Assembly (NCBI RefSeq): GCF_026914185.1
Contig: NC_070559.1
Coordinates: 6,989,501-7,053,500, forward strand
From: Puccinia triticina
Lineage: Eukaryota; Basidiomycota; Pucciniomycetes; Pucciniales; Pucciniaceae
Length of the DNA: 64,000 nt
Reading direction: 5' to 3'
Shown here: positions 11,855-21,230 of the stretch, in pieces
How positions within the stretch are numbered: position 1 is the first letter of the stretch
How the letters are laid out: each line of letters begins with the position of its first letter
The notes under the pieces: generated by a model
Seen by the model: the letters and a program-made list of their open reading frames with translations, nothing else
Database searches by the model: none
What the model was told of the DNA's origin: nothing
Made by a program: the position numbers and the translations under genes

Positions 11855-11901
11855 TAAGTCCCTCCCCTGGGGAGCAAAGCAACCTCTCAAGGAGGGACTT
11901 A
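11855..11901. repeat. Short hairpin element (TAAGTCCCTCC arms)
   Basis: Perfect 11-bp arms TAAGTCCCTCC / GGAGGGACTTA with a 25-nt loop. It belongs to a group of short hairpins with related arms at 12264, 13224 and 54850. Confidence 0.8.
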
Positions 11902-12263
11902 TGACTTTGTCATACTTCTGCTATGAGCTGTAGCACAGACTCCGCAGCATGGGCTCTCATATGTACATAGCTTACGCGTAGATCGGGACCATGATAGAAC
12001 TGAATATTCTCTTTAAAATGGTGCTGGTTTCATGGATTCAATGTCAATAACCAACTGGCCATAAATTTTTAAAATATGAATTTTTTGAAGAAGAAACCTG
12101 AGGGGATAAACATGCTTGTAGATCCATTATATTCACAATGACAGCTGAATCTTCAAGAAAAACATCTGAATATATTTACAGGAATTTGCTGCTTCAAGCA
12201 TGCATTTCCCACCACCCTCTGATTTGCAGCTGATGGGCAAGATTGGAATATCCCTAGCCTAAC

Positions 12264-12329
12264 TAAGCCTCTCGAACGGAGGAGGGGGGACCCCCACGTC
12301 CTGAAGGGACTCTCTGTAGGAGAGGCTTA
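12264..12329. repeat. Short hairpin element (TAAGCCTCTC arms)
   Basis: TAAGCCTCTC (12264-12273) pairs with GAGAGGCTTA (12320-12329). The same sequence recurs inverted at 13224-13294, so together they form a long inverted pair about 1 kb apart. Confidence 0.8.
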
Positions 12330-12344
12330 TGACTTATGTCATAC

Positions 12345-12860
12345 TTTTTGCCTGAGAGTTTGGGGCTTTTGTGGCTTTTTATGCCCTTTTTTCCTTTCGA
12401 CCTCCACACAGCAAAAACTGACAAGCCTCTGCTGAAGCCCTGAAGGGTCAATATAGCTGACCATCTTGGCTTCATATCCATGTCCTCATAATGAGGATTG
12501 GATGCATGAGCTGGATTGGCCAAGGCATATTGACCAGAGCTCGGAGAGCTTGGATCCTGTGGAATTGAATTGAATGAGCATACTGTTTTCCAATGCCAGT
12601 TCAATCCACACATGTCATACAGCCCAGAATACCCCAAAAACCAAAAGTTTGACGGAACATGGAAAGAGAAGGGTTGGGCCTTCAGGGATGGGGGTAGCAG
12701 CAAAAGATGGGGAGGATCCAGACAAATCTTTTGGTCCAAAAGGCATGTGTAGGGCTGTTTGGGAAGACAGTCAAAATTCGGATGGCACAAAACACCCACC
12801 AAAAGGCCTCAAACCCTCAGGCCAAAAAGTGGACATTAGTCCCACGTCCCTCCTTTGGAG
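12345..12860. repeat. Dispersed repeat, unit 1 of a diverged direct duplication
   Basis: This block is repeated in the same orientation at 13338-13870 with many substitutions. Shared landmarks include CCTGAAGGGTCAA, CATCTTGGCTTCAT, TGTCCTCATAATGAGGATTG and GGACATTAGTCCCA. No conserved frame is visible; probably an old repeat element. Confidence 0.75.
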
Positions 12861-12943
12861 GTCGCGCTTCGCGCGAGGGCGCTTCGCGCCAGCCCAGGCT
12901 GTACCAGGGCCCTCCGAAGTGGGGGACTTGTGTTAAGTTAGGG
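12837..12943. repeat. GC-rich short element (GCGCTTCGCGC core)
   Basis: It carries CGCGCTTCGCGCGAGGGCGC followed by GCCAGCC-AGGCTGTACCAGGGCCCTC, flanked by imperfect CGTCCCTCC / GGGGGACTTG arms. The same core recurs at about 54930-54990, so it is dispersed. Confidence 0.7.
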
Positions 12944-13223
12944 AATATCCTGTCACTCACAGAAAATCTTGCAGATGGATTTTCTGTGCCATCATAAAAA
13001 AAGTTCATTTTCATTATTCCATTATTGTTCAAAAAGTTTGATAAAATCAGTTCAACATGTTAGTGGGGTCATGATACATGTACAATGTGCACCATCATCT
13101 GCCCTGCAATCTGTAGGAAGCTAATTTCTCACAACGTCAACAGCTAATTTTTAATATTTTTTTTAGAATTAAATGGCATTTGAGAACTCAAACTGCTACC
13201 GCAAAGATTTCGGATATAACTCA

Positions 13224-13294
13224 TAAGCCTCTCCTACGGAGAGTGTCCCGCAGGGATGTGGGGTCCCTTCAGGACCCTCCGTTCGAGAGGCTTA
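13224..13294. repeat. Short hairpin element, inverted relative to 12264 copy
   Basis: TAAGCCTCTC (13224-13233) and GAGAGGCTTA (13285-13294). The interior matches the reverse complement of 12264-12329 with small indels. Confidence 0.8.
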
Positions 13295-13337
13295 GTTAAG
13301 CTAGTCTATTTCTCTCCTCTGACTAGACCATAACACC

Positions 13338-13870
13338 TTCTTTCCTGATAGATTGGGGATTTTGTGGCTTTTCATGCCCTTTGTTCCTTCCACCACTCAC
13401 AGGACGTACAACAAAAACTAGCCAACCTGCGCTGAATCCCTGAAGGGTCAAGATAGTGGAACATCTTGGCTTCATGTCCCTGTCCTCATAATGAGGATTG
13501 GATGCAGGAGCTGGAGTGGCCAAGGCATCTGAACCAGAGCTTGGAGAGCCTGGTTCTTGTGTCATTGAATCAAACAACCATGCTGTTTTCCGCGGTCAGT
13601 TCAATACACACAGGTCACACAGTTCAAGGAACCCTGAAAATCCATAACTTTGAAGGGTCAGGGGACAAGGATGATTGGACTTTGAGGAACATGTGTAGCT
13701 GCAAAAGATAAGGAAGAGTGAGACAAATCTCACGGTCCAAAGGGCATGGGCAGGGCCCTTCCGGAACAGGGTCAAAATTAGAAAGGCCCAAAATCTCCAG
13801 CAAAAACTTTTGGAAGATCAGAATCTCTCAGTTCAGTTTGGGGACATTAGTCCCAAGTCCCTCTTTTGTT
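13338..13870. repeat. Dispersed repeat, unit 2 of the direct duplication
   Basis: Diverged copy of 12345-12860. 13871-14284 holds no recognisable feature apart from an A12 run near 14039. Confidence 0.75.
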
Positions 13871-14284
13871 TTCACTCGGTACAGGCACAAATTCATAGTT
13901 CACAGTACCACATCTATCATAGGCTATAAAATTCGCAAAAAGCGTTTTCACATGAGTTTCTTATTAGGTATCAACATACAAATCAACCACATGACCTCTT
14001 GGGATGTTATCAAAAGAGAGTAGGAAGGTTGGGATTCAAAAAAAAAAAAACGAGTTCTATATCAATCCCGCTTGTTGATGTGGACAATTGTACAAATGAG
14101 ATAGGAAGAAAGAAAAGAGAAAACTGATTTTGCAAGGCGTGTGTATTTATCTATGTAAAGGAGAGTGCTGAGTCTAGTTATCCAAGTGTTCACGTAGAAT
14201 GTCCATTATTAGCCGCCAGCCTTCTCTTGAGATTGTCGCATTTGATCAACGTCTCAGAGCCGTGTTAACATGGAAGTTGTGTGA

Positions 14285-16043
14285 TCACCAGTCCGGATCA
14301 TTGGCCACGTAATTGACGATTTTCAACACGCTTTCAGCTTTCTTTCTACCAACCTCTAAAACCTGAGTTTATGCGATTCAAGCGTGGCCGAGGTTGAGCC
14401 CGGACAATGAAAGATCCACGAAAAAATGACAGGCAGATCAGATTTTGTTTGTTCATGATTTACTGGATTACATTGAAGGGCGAAACGTCTTAAATCTTAC
14501 CTCCGCATGATTGGCCGTCTCTTCTTTCCATTGAAGCCCCACAGAAGGAGCTACATCTTTCGAAGTCAGATCTTGCGAAACTGCTTCTGAAGCACTGCGT
14601 TGTGCGGTCAGAACGACGGAATTGGTAACTAGGGACAAAGTAAGAACTCGCAATCCCGCATGTCGAGCTGCAATCACTTCCGGTACCGTGCTATATCATG
14701 TTCATGTACTCAAGCGGGTGGGTTTCCCGTTAGGTAATGGTCTTTATCTCGGAAATTAAGGGATGAAATGACTGACGACATTCCGACCACGTCTGCGCCC
14801 ATACTGCGTATAAATAAACCCTCTGCCTTGGTTTCATATGTTGGTCCTGTCACCTATCCAAGAAAAACAAAAAGACGTATGTTCAGTCCAAGTATTTATT
14901 TCTCAATTTTAACCCGTCGTCTTTACCCAAGCATATACCCCTTCTTGAACGTCTTGTGCTTTCAGGCCAATGTGAGGAATTGATCGAAAGACTGATTTTC
15001 TCATTTCAAAATCATAGGCTTATGTAGAGTGTGAGATGAATTGCAATCAATCACAGTCATCAGTGTATATATCCTTGTGGAGACAAGGAAATCAAGTCCG
15101 AAGTGAAAGAGTGAGTTCACGAAATAAGCAGCGTACCATTAGACAATGGTGTGAAGCGAGGACCGACGATGTCGGAATTTGGACCAATCAAGGGATTAAA
15201 ACATGCCTAAAAAAATAACCCGAAGCTGTTCGTTGGCCTGGTCTCTCCTGATACATTCAACTCCACCTGGCAAATTGGAACCGTACCAGAGAAGGCAGCG
15301 AGACATGGTCGTTAAGTGCGATTACAGTTCCCACTGGAATGCTCGGGTTAACAGCTCCTGCGGCATTGGTTACTGTGTCACGAGTGAAAAGAAAAGATGC
15401 CGAGGTGCGATAGAAAATATATGGATTAATTTCTCTGAATCATGTTGCTAAATATACTTCACCATGAAGATTTTAGCCTACGAACTTATAACTGCTTGGC
15501 AGCCTAACAGTTTAAACAGCCGGACCGCAAAAACCACGTCTTTTATCTGGTAACCTCTGGATGAATATTCTCGACCTATTAACATCCTGATAATTGGTTT
15601 CCTGAGATATGGAACCATCGCTTACTCGTAAAAGTGGAGCCTTGTGTTGAAAAGGAAAGCGGACTAGTTAGCAGGATGTCATATTTTGGGTGAGCTGGAC
15701 GTGTTCGAAAAAGATAAAAAAGATGAATTGATCACCTTCCAGATTGACAAACAACACGAGTCTGACCCAGTTTACCGAACACCAAGCCTTTAGCTTCGTG
15801 TCCTTGTACGACAGAGATCGTCCGAAGTCGGGGCCATTGATCGATCTGATCATAGCTGATCAATTCCGCTTCTTGAAGCTTCGTGGCAAGTTCACCCAGA
15901 CCCGAGCCACATACAATTCCGACCTTTGGACACTCATCTGGGGTCTTGAGTAGTGCTCTGATTGAATTGTAAGCAGGTCTGAGTCGATCATCAATGGCAT
16001 CGAACCCGGATAACAGAGCTTCGAAATCGGGCTTGGATATCAT
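14285..16043 (-). CDS. PNP1: Purine nucleoside phosphorylase, nine exons
   Basis: Phosphorolysis of inosine and guanosine to free base and ribose-1-phosphate, cytosolic purine salvage. Exons on the minus strand: 16043-15736, 15640-15626, 15556-15486, 15372-15287, 15206-15137, 15018-14927, 14853-14777, 14690-14501 and 14362-14285. All introns start GT and end AG, all phases agree, and the product is 328 aa (family usually 290-310). Motifs in order: phosphate loop VGIVCGSGLGELA, VVQGHEAKGLVFGKLG, RLHFYEG, IITNAAGAVN, NPLIGPNSDIVGPRF, VQEGVYAWVTGPTYETKAE (catalytic Glu), GMSTVPEVIAARHAGL and LSLVTN (base-binding Asn). Exon 2 is only 15 nt, and intron 3 uses a weak GTTCGT donor. The start at 16043 is the only ATG before the phosphate loop with a normal N-terminal length. 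It is the best supported host gene here. Confidence 0.95.
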
Positions 16044-16821
16044 GGATTCGATTACGCCGATTGGTTGGAAGATACGATATGTAATAGAAGAAGCAAACGA
16101 GGAATCCTGTATTTAAATTTTTCGGTTCTGCGGATGCAACTCGAGTTAATAGAAACTCAGCAAGATCCGAAGAGTGAATGTAGTGATGTAGGAACCACGT
16201 ACCTGCTCCTCCTGACGGGGTGATACTTATAGTTTATCTCAGCCTGGTTCGAGTTCTTTGTTGGAGGGAGGGGGCATCGTTGGCAAGCGTTCGTTGTTGC
16301 TGGGAACAATCAGTCGGAGTCCGCTGACGTCATCGCTTGATCGCCTGCCTTGGATGGATTGCCTTCAAAGGCCAGCAGGGCTCATGTCAGACACCTGGTC
16401 TGCCTCGATTGAAACTGTAACTGCTTCAAACAACCTTCACCTCCTCTTGCGAAGCCTTTCTTTTTCGACCATTCCTCGCTTGGCACAGTGCAACACACTC
16501 AACCCCCCTGCCTCACCTGGGTGGAGGACTTGAGCGGGCAATTCACATTCTGAGTACATCCGCCGTGGTCTCCTCCAAAGACCGAATTTGGTTATTTCGT
16601 TTGTCCAACGAAAGTATTGAACAATTGTGGGCGGGGGGCAGTATGCTTGATCGGGCATGGCTCTCACTCTTGGAAGTTGGGCCAAGAATTGGAAGCTACG
16701 ATCGGCAGGGCAGTTCAAGTATGAATGTTTATCTTCCAGCCCGCACCAAGAAGTGCAAACAGTCTATCCATCTTTCCTAATTAGCAGTCTGAACAAAGCT
16801 TCAAGGGTTGTTTCTGTCATT
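16044..16821. other. Intergenic, probable PNP promoter region
   Basis: No gene recognised. Short frames at 16258-16533 (+) and 16437-16718 (-) overlap one another and have no motif. Confidence 0.4.
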
Positions 16822-16949
16822 GGAGGACTTCCCATCGCAATCTGGGAGCAATCTGAGAGCCTCCCAGAGTCTCAAAGCCTAAATTTCCCTGCGAAATTTG
16901 GCTCCGATCTGGGTCTGGAAGGGGTTCCCAGATTGACGGGAAGTCCTCC
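16822..16949. mobile_element. Short MITE-like element, TIR GGAGGACTTCCC
   Basis: Left end GGAGGACTTCCC-ATCGC-AATCTGGGA and right end TCCCAGATT-GAC-GGGAAGTCCTCC are inverted copies. ATT flanks both sides and may be a 3-bp TSD. A diverged copy of its right half (CCCAGATTGACGGGAAGTCC) lies at 48018-48084. Confidence 0.65.
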
Positions 16950-17002
16950 ATTTTAATATTCCTAAATTACGGCGAGCGCGGAGTCATCCCGCACCACTTG
17001 TT

Positions 17003-17169
17003 ATAGTGTTCAAAGTTGACTTGCATAAAATCATAACACCATAAAATCATAAAATCTAAGCTGAAAAAAATATGTACCACCCAAACACTCAAATTAGAGC
17101 ACCATTTCTAAATGGTACATATAAAATCATCATTTGAAAATTTTATGATTTCAACTTTGAACACCTTAA
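17003..17169. mobile_element. MITE family A, copy 2
   Basis: Starts ATAGTGTTCAAAGTTGACTT and ends CAACTTTGAACACCTTAA. It matches the LTR-embedded copy at 33847-34047 almost throughout, including AAATTAGAGCA and GGTACATATAAAATCATCA. Confidence 0.9.
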
Positions 17170-17407
17170 TTGGTAGCACCACAAATGGAAAAAACTTGAC
17201 CAACAGCATGATTGAGAGCCAACAAACGCTGGGAGACATCTCTCCGAAAGATAGCTGCCAACATTGCACTGGCTCCATTGCGGTCATGTGGAGCCACCAT
17301 GCCCACACAAAGATCCAAAGATTCTATGCACTGCAAAAACACCTGCCTTGAACTCATGACTGTCTGGGTAAGATTAATGACAACAGGCGGCAACCGGCCA
17401 TTGTTTT

Positions 17408-17518
17408 GTTTGACTGCTTTCTTCTATCACACAGCACACTGGATGTTTGACTGCTTTCTTCTATCACGCAGCACACTGGATGTTTGACTGCTTTCTTCTA
17501 TCACGCAGCACACTGGAT
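17408..17518. repeat. 37-bp tandem repeat, three copies
   Basis: Units 17408-17444, 17445-17481 and 17482-17518 begin GTTTGACTGCTTTCTTCTAT and differ at one C/T-type site (CACACAG/CACGCAG, a CpG). Confidence 0.95.
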
Positions 17519-18815
17519 GCGCATTCAACCGCACCATTAATGCAGACCCAGCGGCTGAACCATTCCATGATCTTGAAGAGTGCCAAGTCTGTTGAACTTG
17601 AAAATATATTGTGACTCCAATCCGAGGTGGAGAATTCCAAACCCAGAGATCAATCTTTGGGTGAATAATACCCTCAAGGAGGCAGTGAACAACAACAATT
17701 GACGTGGCGTGACCACTATTGGAGGAATGCCTCGATGAAGCATCCCAATTGAGAGCTAAGAAGCGCCGCCGTCAGCACTGCACCACAACATGCGGAATTA
17801 ACCCAGTAGGAAGAAAGGATTGTTTTCGGATTTCAAGATGCCATGAAGGGCTGAAGCTTCCAAGACACAAGTACACTGTCACAGCGGGAAGAGCTGGACA
17901 TTCCTATCTGATTCTGAGGCGTATCCGGGGCCCGGCCGAGGCAACGCGCCCCCATCTATGCGCTATGGTACGTTGCGGGGGCAAGGCCGCGAGAAACGGG
18001 ACAACTTGCTTGAAAGCGTTGCCGGGTCGCACCCCAGAAGTGGGCCCGTTGTGGCTCACTGGGCTGCCGACACAGATTACACATGACATGGACGCCGGGC
18101 CAAGCCAGAATCAGACAGATTGATTCTGGCTTTGCGGGCTTCATGGTCGGCCCAACGCACAGTGCCCAGCCGGGCTTGCGACACCATATTACAGCTTCGG
18201 TATTGCCCGAGTTGCCCGGGTGGATGTGTGATTCCGGGATAATTTGGACTGATCAGCTTGTGTTTGGCGCATGGACATTCATCTCCGGTTCAGTTGGACA
18301 CCATCCAGTTGTACAGTCATTGTACTCACAAAGCATGATACAGTCATTGTACTCACAAAGCATGAGTTTGAAAAGACATTTTGTACACCTCCACCGTCAC
18401 CCGGGGCAACAAGTTAACAAATTCAAGTCAACACCCTTATTTCCGGATGTGTCGACTATTGGTTGGCATTGAGAGTTGCGTCCTGGGTACCGCCTCCGGG
18501 TGCACTCCAATGGACTACATGTGCACATACTACTTGTGGCGAGTCTTGAGCGTTCAGCACTGCGGCCAGAAAATGTCTTCATGGAGGTATCAGGTTGCAT
18601 GTACATATGTCTAGGACGGTACGCGCACGAAATCACCCTTTCTCTTCAGCGCGCCTGGCCTGGGAGTTTGTTGGGCATAAATAGAAGAGAACTGGCGGCC
18701 ACCACGAGTCTCCATCCCCCACAGTACCAAGCTTCCAAAGAATCCTATCTATTCAAGCCGCGGAAGCTATTGAAACCACATAGCTATTTCAACCTCAATA
18801 TCTTTATATTGAACC
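17519..18815. other. Intergenic, upstream of secreted-protein gene
   Basis: No gene recognised. It contains a 27-bp perfect direct repeat (18312-18338 and 18339-18365) and, close to the next gene, an AT-containing stretch GGGCATAAATAGAAG near 18672 that could be a TATA-type promoter. Confidence 0.45.
18312..18365. repeat. 27-bp tandem duplication
   Basis: Two identical units that begin TACAGTCATTGTACTCACAA. Confidence 0.95.
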
Positions 18816-19918
18816 ATGTTCATTCAAACCTCTTCAAGACTCCTGCTGGTGTTAGGAGTTGCTTTATGCATCTATGAGAGCTTGGCGGCAACTGGCAGCT
18901 TGAGCTCAAAAGGGACTGTTTGTCACAATTGGTGGAAATCATTACCGGCTGGTTCGCGTCAAATGACAGTCAAGTTGGTAAGTACCCAAACAGGAGATTT
19001 ATTCATCTGATGCGAAAATGGAGGGGGTCTTGACGATTTCACCCTGCCTTTGCCAGATGAAACGGGGTGACAATCCCGCAGGTAAAATTAAAAGTCGCAA
19101 ATTTACGAAGCAGGGGGTAAGCATCCTTCGGGCTAGATAAAAAATCACCAAACGTTTCAAACCTTGGAAAAGCTACTAATCCTTGATCAATTTCCAACTT
19201 GTAGGCCAGGATCATAGGTCCGTCCTTGACAGGCGGCGTGAGTTTTCCATCTTCTGATTTAGTTTCATAACCTCGGAATTTCCAAGGAGATCCAAATCAG
19301 TATTGCTTAGCTAGCAGCCCCTTCGTTATAGGCTTGCGGGAAACCATACAACGAGAACAAAAATGGGGGCATGTTTGTGGGCTGGACAGAATTCAAAGGA
19401 GTCAGTGGCTGCAGGGTATGCAACTGGTTGGGTTACCGGGTGGGTCACTTATAAGAATCTGTTGAGTAGATTAAGTCTTTATCTGCAGAGGAACTAACAT
19501 TTTTTCTCTGTCCTTAGAGCTTACACCAAAAACTGTGGAGCTGACATGTCGGTCTTTTATTGATAGGTTTTCTTGCACGTAAACCCAATCCACGCAGCTG
19601 ATATAGAGTCTGGTCTCGCCCAAAATCCGTAGTTTTGCCAACAAGGGTAATGTCCGTGTCACAGGCACAGTTGTAGAAGCTTGTACTTTTGCCAAAGGTG
19701 GCCGCAAGCTCAGCACCGAAGAAGGTTGCTCCACAATGTATGTCACACGACCTGTAAGTGAATTTTGATATTTCCTCACCATTTCCATCCTTTCTACCCT
19801 TCATTCTGATTTATCCTGACAATCTTCATCCACCTTAACCTCATTAAAATAGATGTTTCTTGCGCTTGGCGGTAATTTAAATCAACCCACCGTCACCATT
19901 GATAACTGGGATTTGTGA
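18816..19918 (+). CDS. Small secreted protein, double-psi beta-barrel-like (tentative)
   Basis: Candidate secreted protein. Exon 1 (18816-18977) starts MFIQTSSRLLLVLGVALCIY, a clear signal peptide cleaved near LAA. Exons 2 (19205-19237, ARIIGPSLTGG) and 3 (19332-19415, ACGKPYNENKNGGMF) follow in phase. Further exon-like pieces read AYTKNCGAD (19518-19547), FANKGNVRVTGTVVEACTF (19633-19753) and MFLALGGNLNQPTVTIDNWD ending TGA 19918. Cys-Gly pairs, GTVVEAC and a VTIDNWDL ending resemble RlpA/barwin-type double-psi barrels, which bind cell-wall polymers. That assignment is inference. Exon 3 to 4 does not keep phase: the donor region reads GCAGGGTATG, and one fewer G would fix both donor and phase, so the copy may be broken or my junction wrong. 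Confidence 0.6.
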
Positions 19919-20016
19919 GTGATTGTTTCCGCGAGACTTTTTCACCTTTTATTGCGTTTCTGCAGAACAGAAGTGCTGATTGAGCGGGGTTACGTAGCGT
20001 CAACAAACCTCACTGA

Positions 20017-21227
20017 CACCAGGAAAAAAAATAGTCACTTGATGGCAAGTGACATGATGCAGCTTTGGTTTCTGCTCCAGAGCTACTCCAGCGCTGCTCC
20101 AAGTCTGCTCCACCAGCACTTGTAGAGCTTGCAGGACTGCACCAGAGCACTCAATGTGGCACAGTCAGCTGATCCTAATTTTTTCCCAGGAACAGCTGAG
20201 CAGTAGGCATTGACTGAGCCTGGACCAAAGCTGAGCATTGGCTGAGCCTGGGCCACAGATGAGCATTGGATATTCCAGGCCTGAAACAAATCCAAGTGTC
20301 AGCTGGACCAAGAATATTCCAAATCTGAGCATCAGCTTAGCCAACAATGGTCCAAAGCTGAGCATCATCTTGGAAAAGGCTTGTGCAGAGCTTAGGATCA
20401 GCGGGGACAATACTGTTCCAAAGATTAACACCAGCTGGGCCAAAACTTTTCAAAAGCTGCGCATCAGCTGAGCCAATGCTGGTACAAAGCTGAGCATTGG
20501 CTGAGCCAAGGCTGTTCTAAAGCTGAGTATCAGATGTTTTGAGACTATTCAAAAGATTAATATCACCTGAGCCAAGGCTTTTCCACAGCTGAGCATCAGC
20601 TGAGCCAAGGCTGGTCCACAGCTGAGCATCAGCTGAGCCAAGGCTGGTCCACAGCTGAGCATCAGCTGAGCATCAGCTGAGCCAAGGCTGGTCCACAGCT
20701 GAGCATCAGCTGAGCATCAGCTGAGCCAAGGCTGGTCCACAGCTGAGCATAAGGTGAGCCAAGGCTGGTCCACAGATGAGCATAAGCTGTTACAGGAGTG
20801 GTCAGACTCAGAATCTGAGCATTGGCTGGGCCGAGATTTAGCCAAAGCTGAAAATCAGCTGAGCCAATACTGGTCCAAAGCTGAGCATTGGCTGGGCCAA
20901 TGATAGTCCTAATCTGAGTCTAAGCTGAGCCATGACTGGAATAAAGCTGAAAATAATCTGGGCCAGGACTGGTTCTGATCTGGGCAACAAAGCTGAGCAT
21001 GAGCTGGGCACCAAAGCTGAGCATAAGCTGGGAGCTAAAGCTGAGTATCAGCTGACCAGAAATGGGGATCAGTGGTGCCCATCAAAAACTGAGGATCTCC
21101 TGTGGAAATTCTTAAACTGGTTAGATGGTGGGTAGATGGTGGGTAGATGGTGGGTAGATGGTGGGTAGCCTGCTGGAGCTGGCATGATGTCACTTGTCAT
21201 CAAGTGACTATTTTTTTTTTCCTGGTG
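20017..21227. mobile_element. CACTA-like non-autonomous element, 1.2 kb
   Basis: Both ends read CACCAGGAAAAAAAA then TAGTCACTTGATG and CAAGTGACAT inward, about 44 bp of TIR, and the subterminal part is itself palindromic (GTCACTTG...CAAGTGAC). The flanks are TGA (20014-20016 and 21228-21230), an exact 3-bp TSD. There is no transposase inside; the interior is a minisatellite. Confidence 0.9.
20197..21060. repeat. GCTGAGCATCAGCTGAGCC minisatellite
   Basis: Imperfect units of about 33 bp built from GCTGAGCATCAGCTGAGCCA and AGGCTGGTCCACA repeat many times, most regular at 20580-20780. It lies entirely inside the CACTA-like element. Confidence 0.9.
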
Positions 21228-21230
21228 TGA

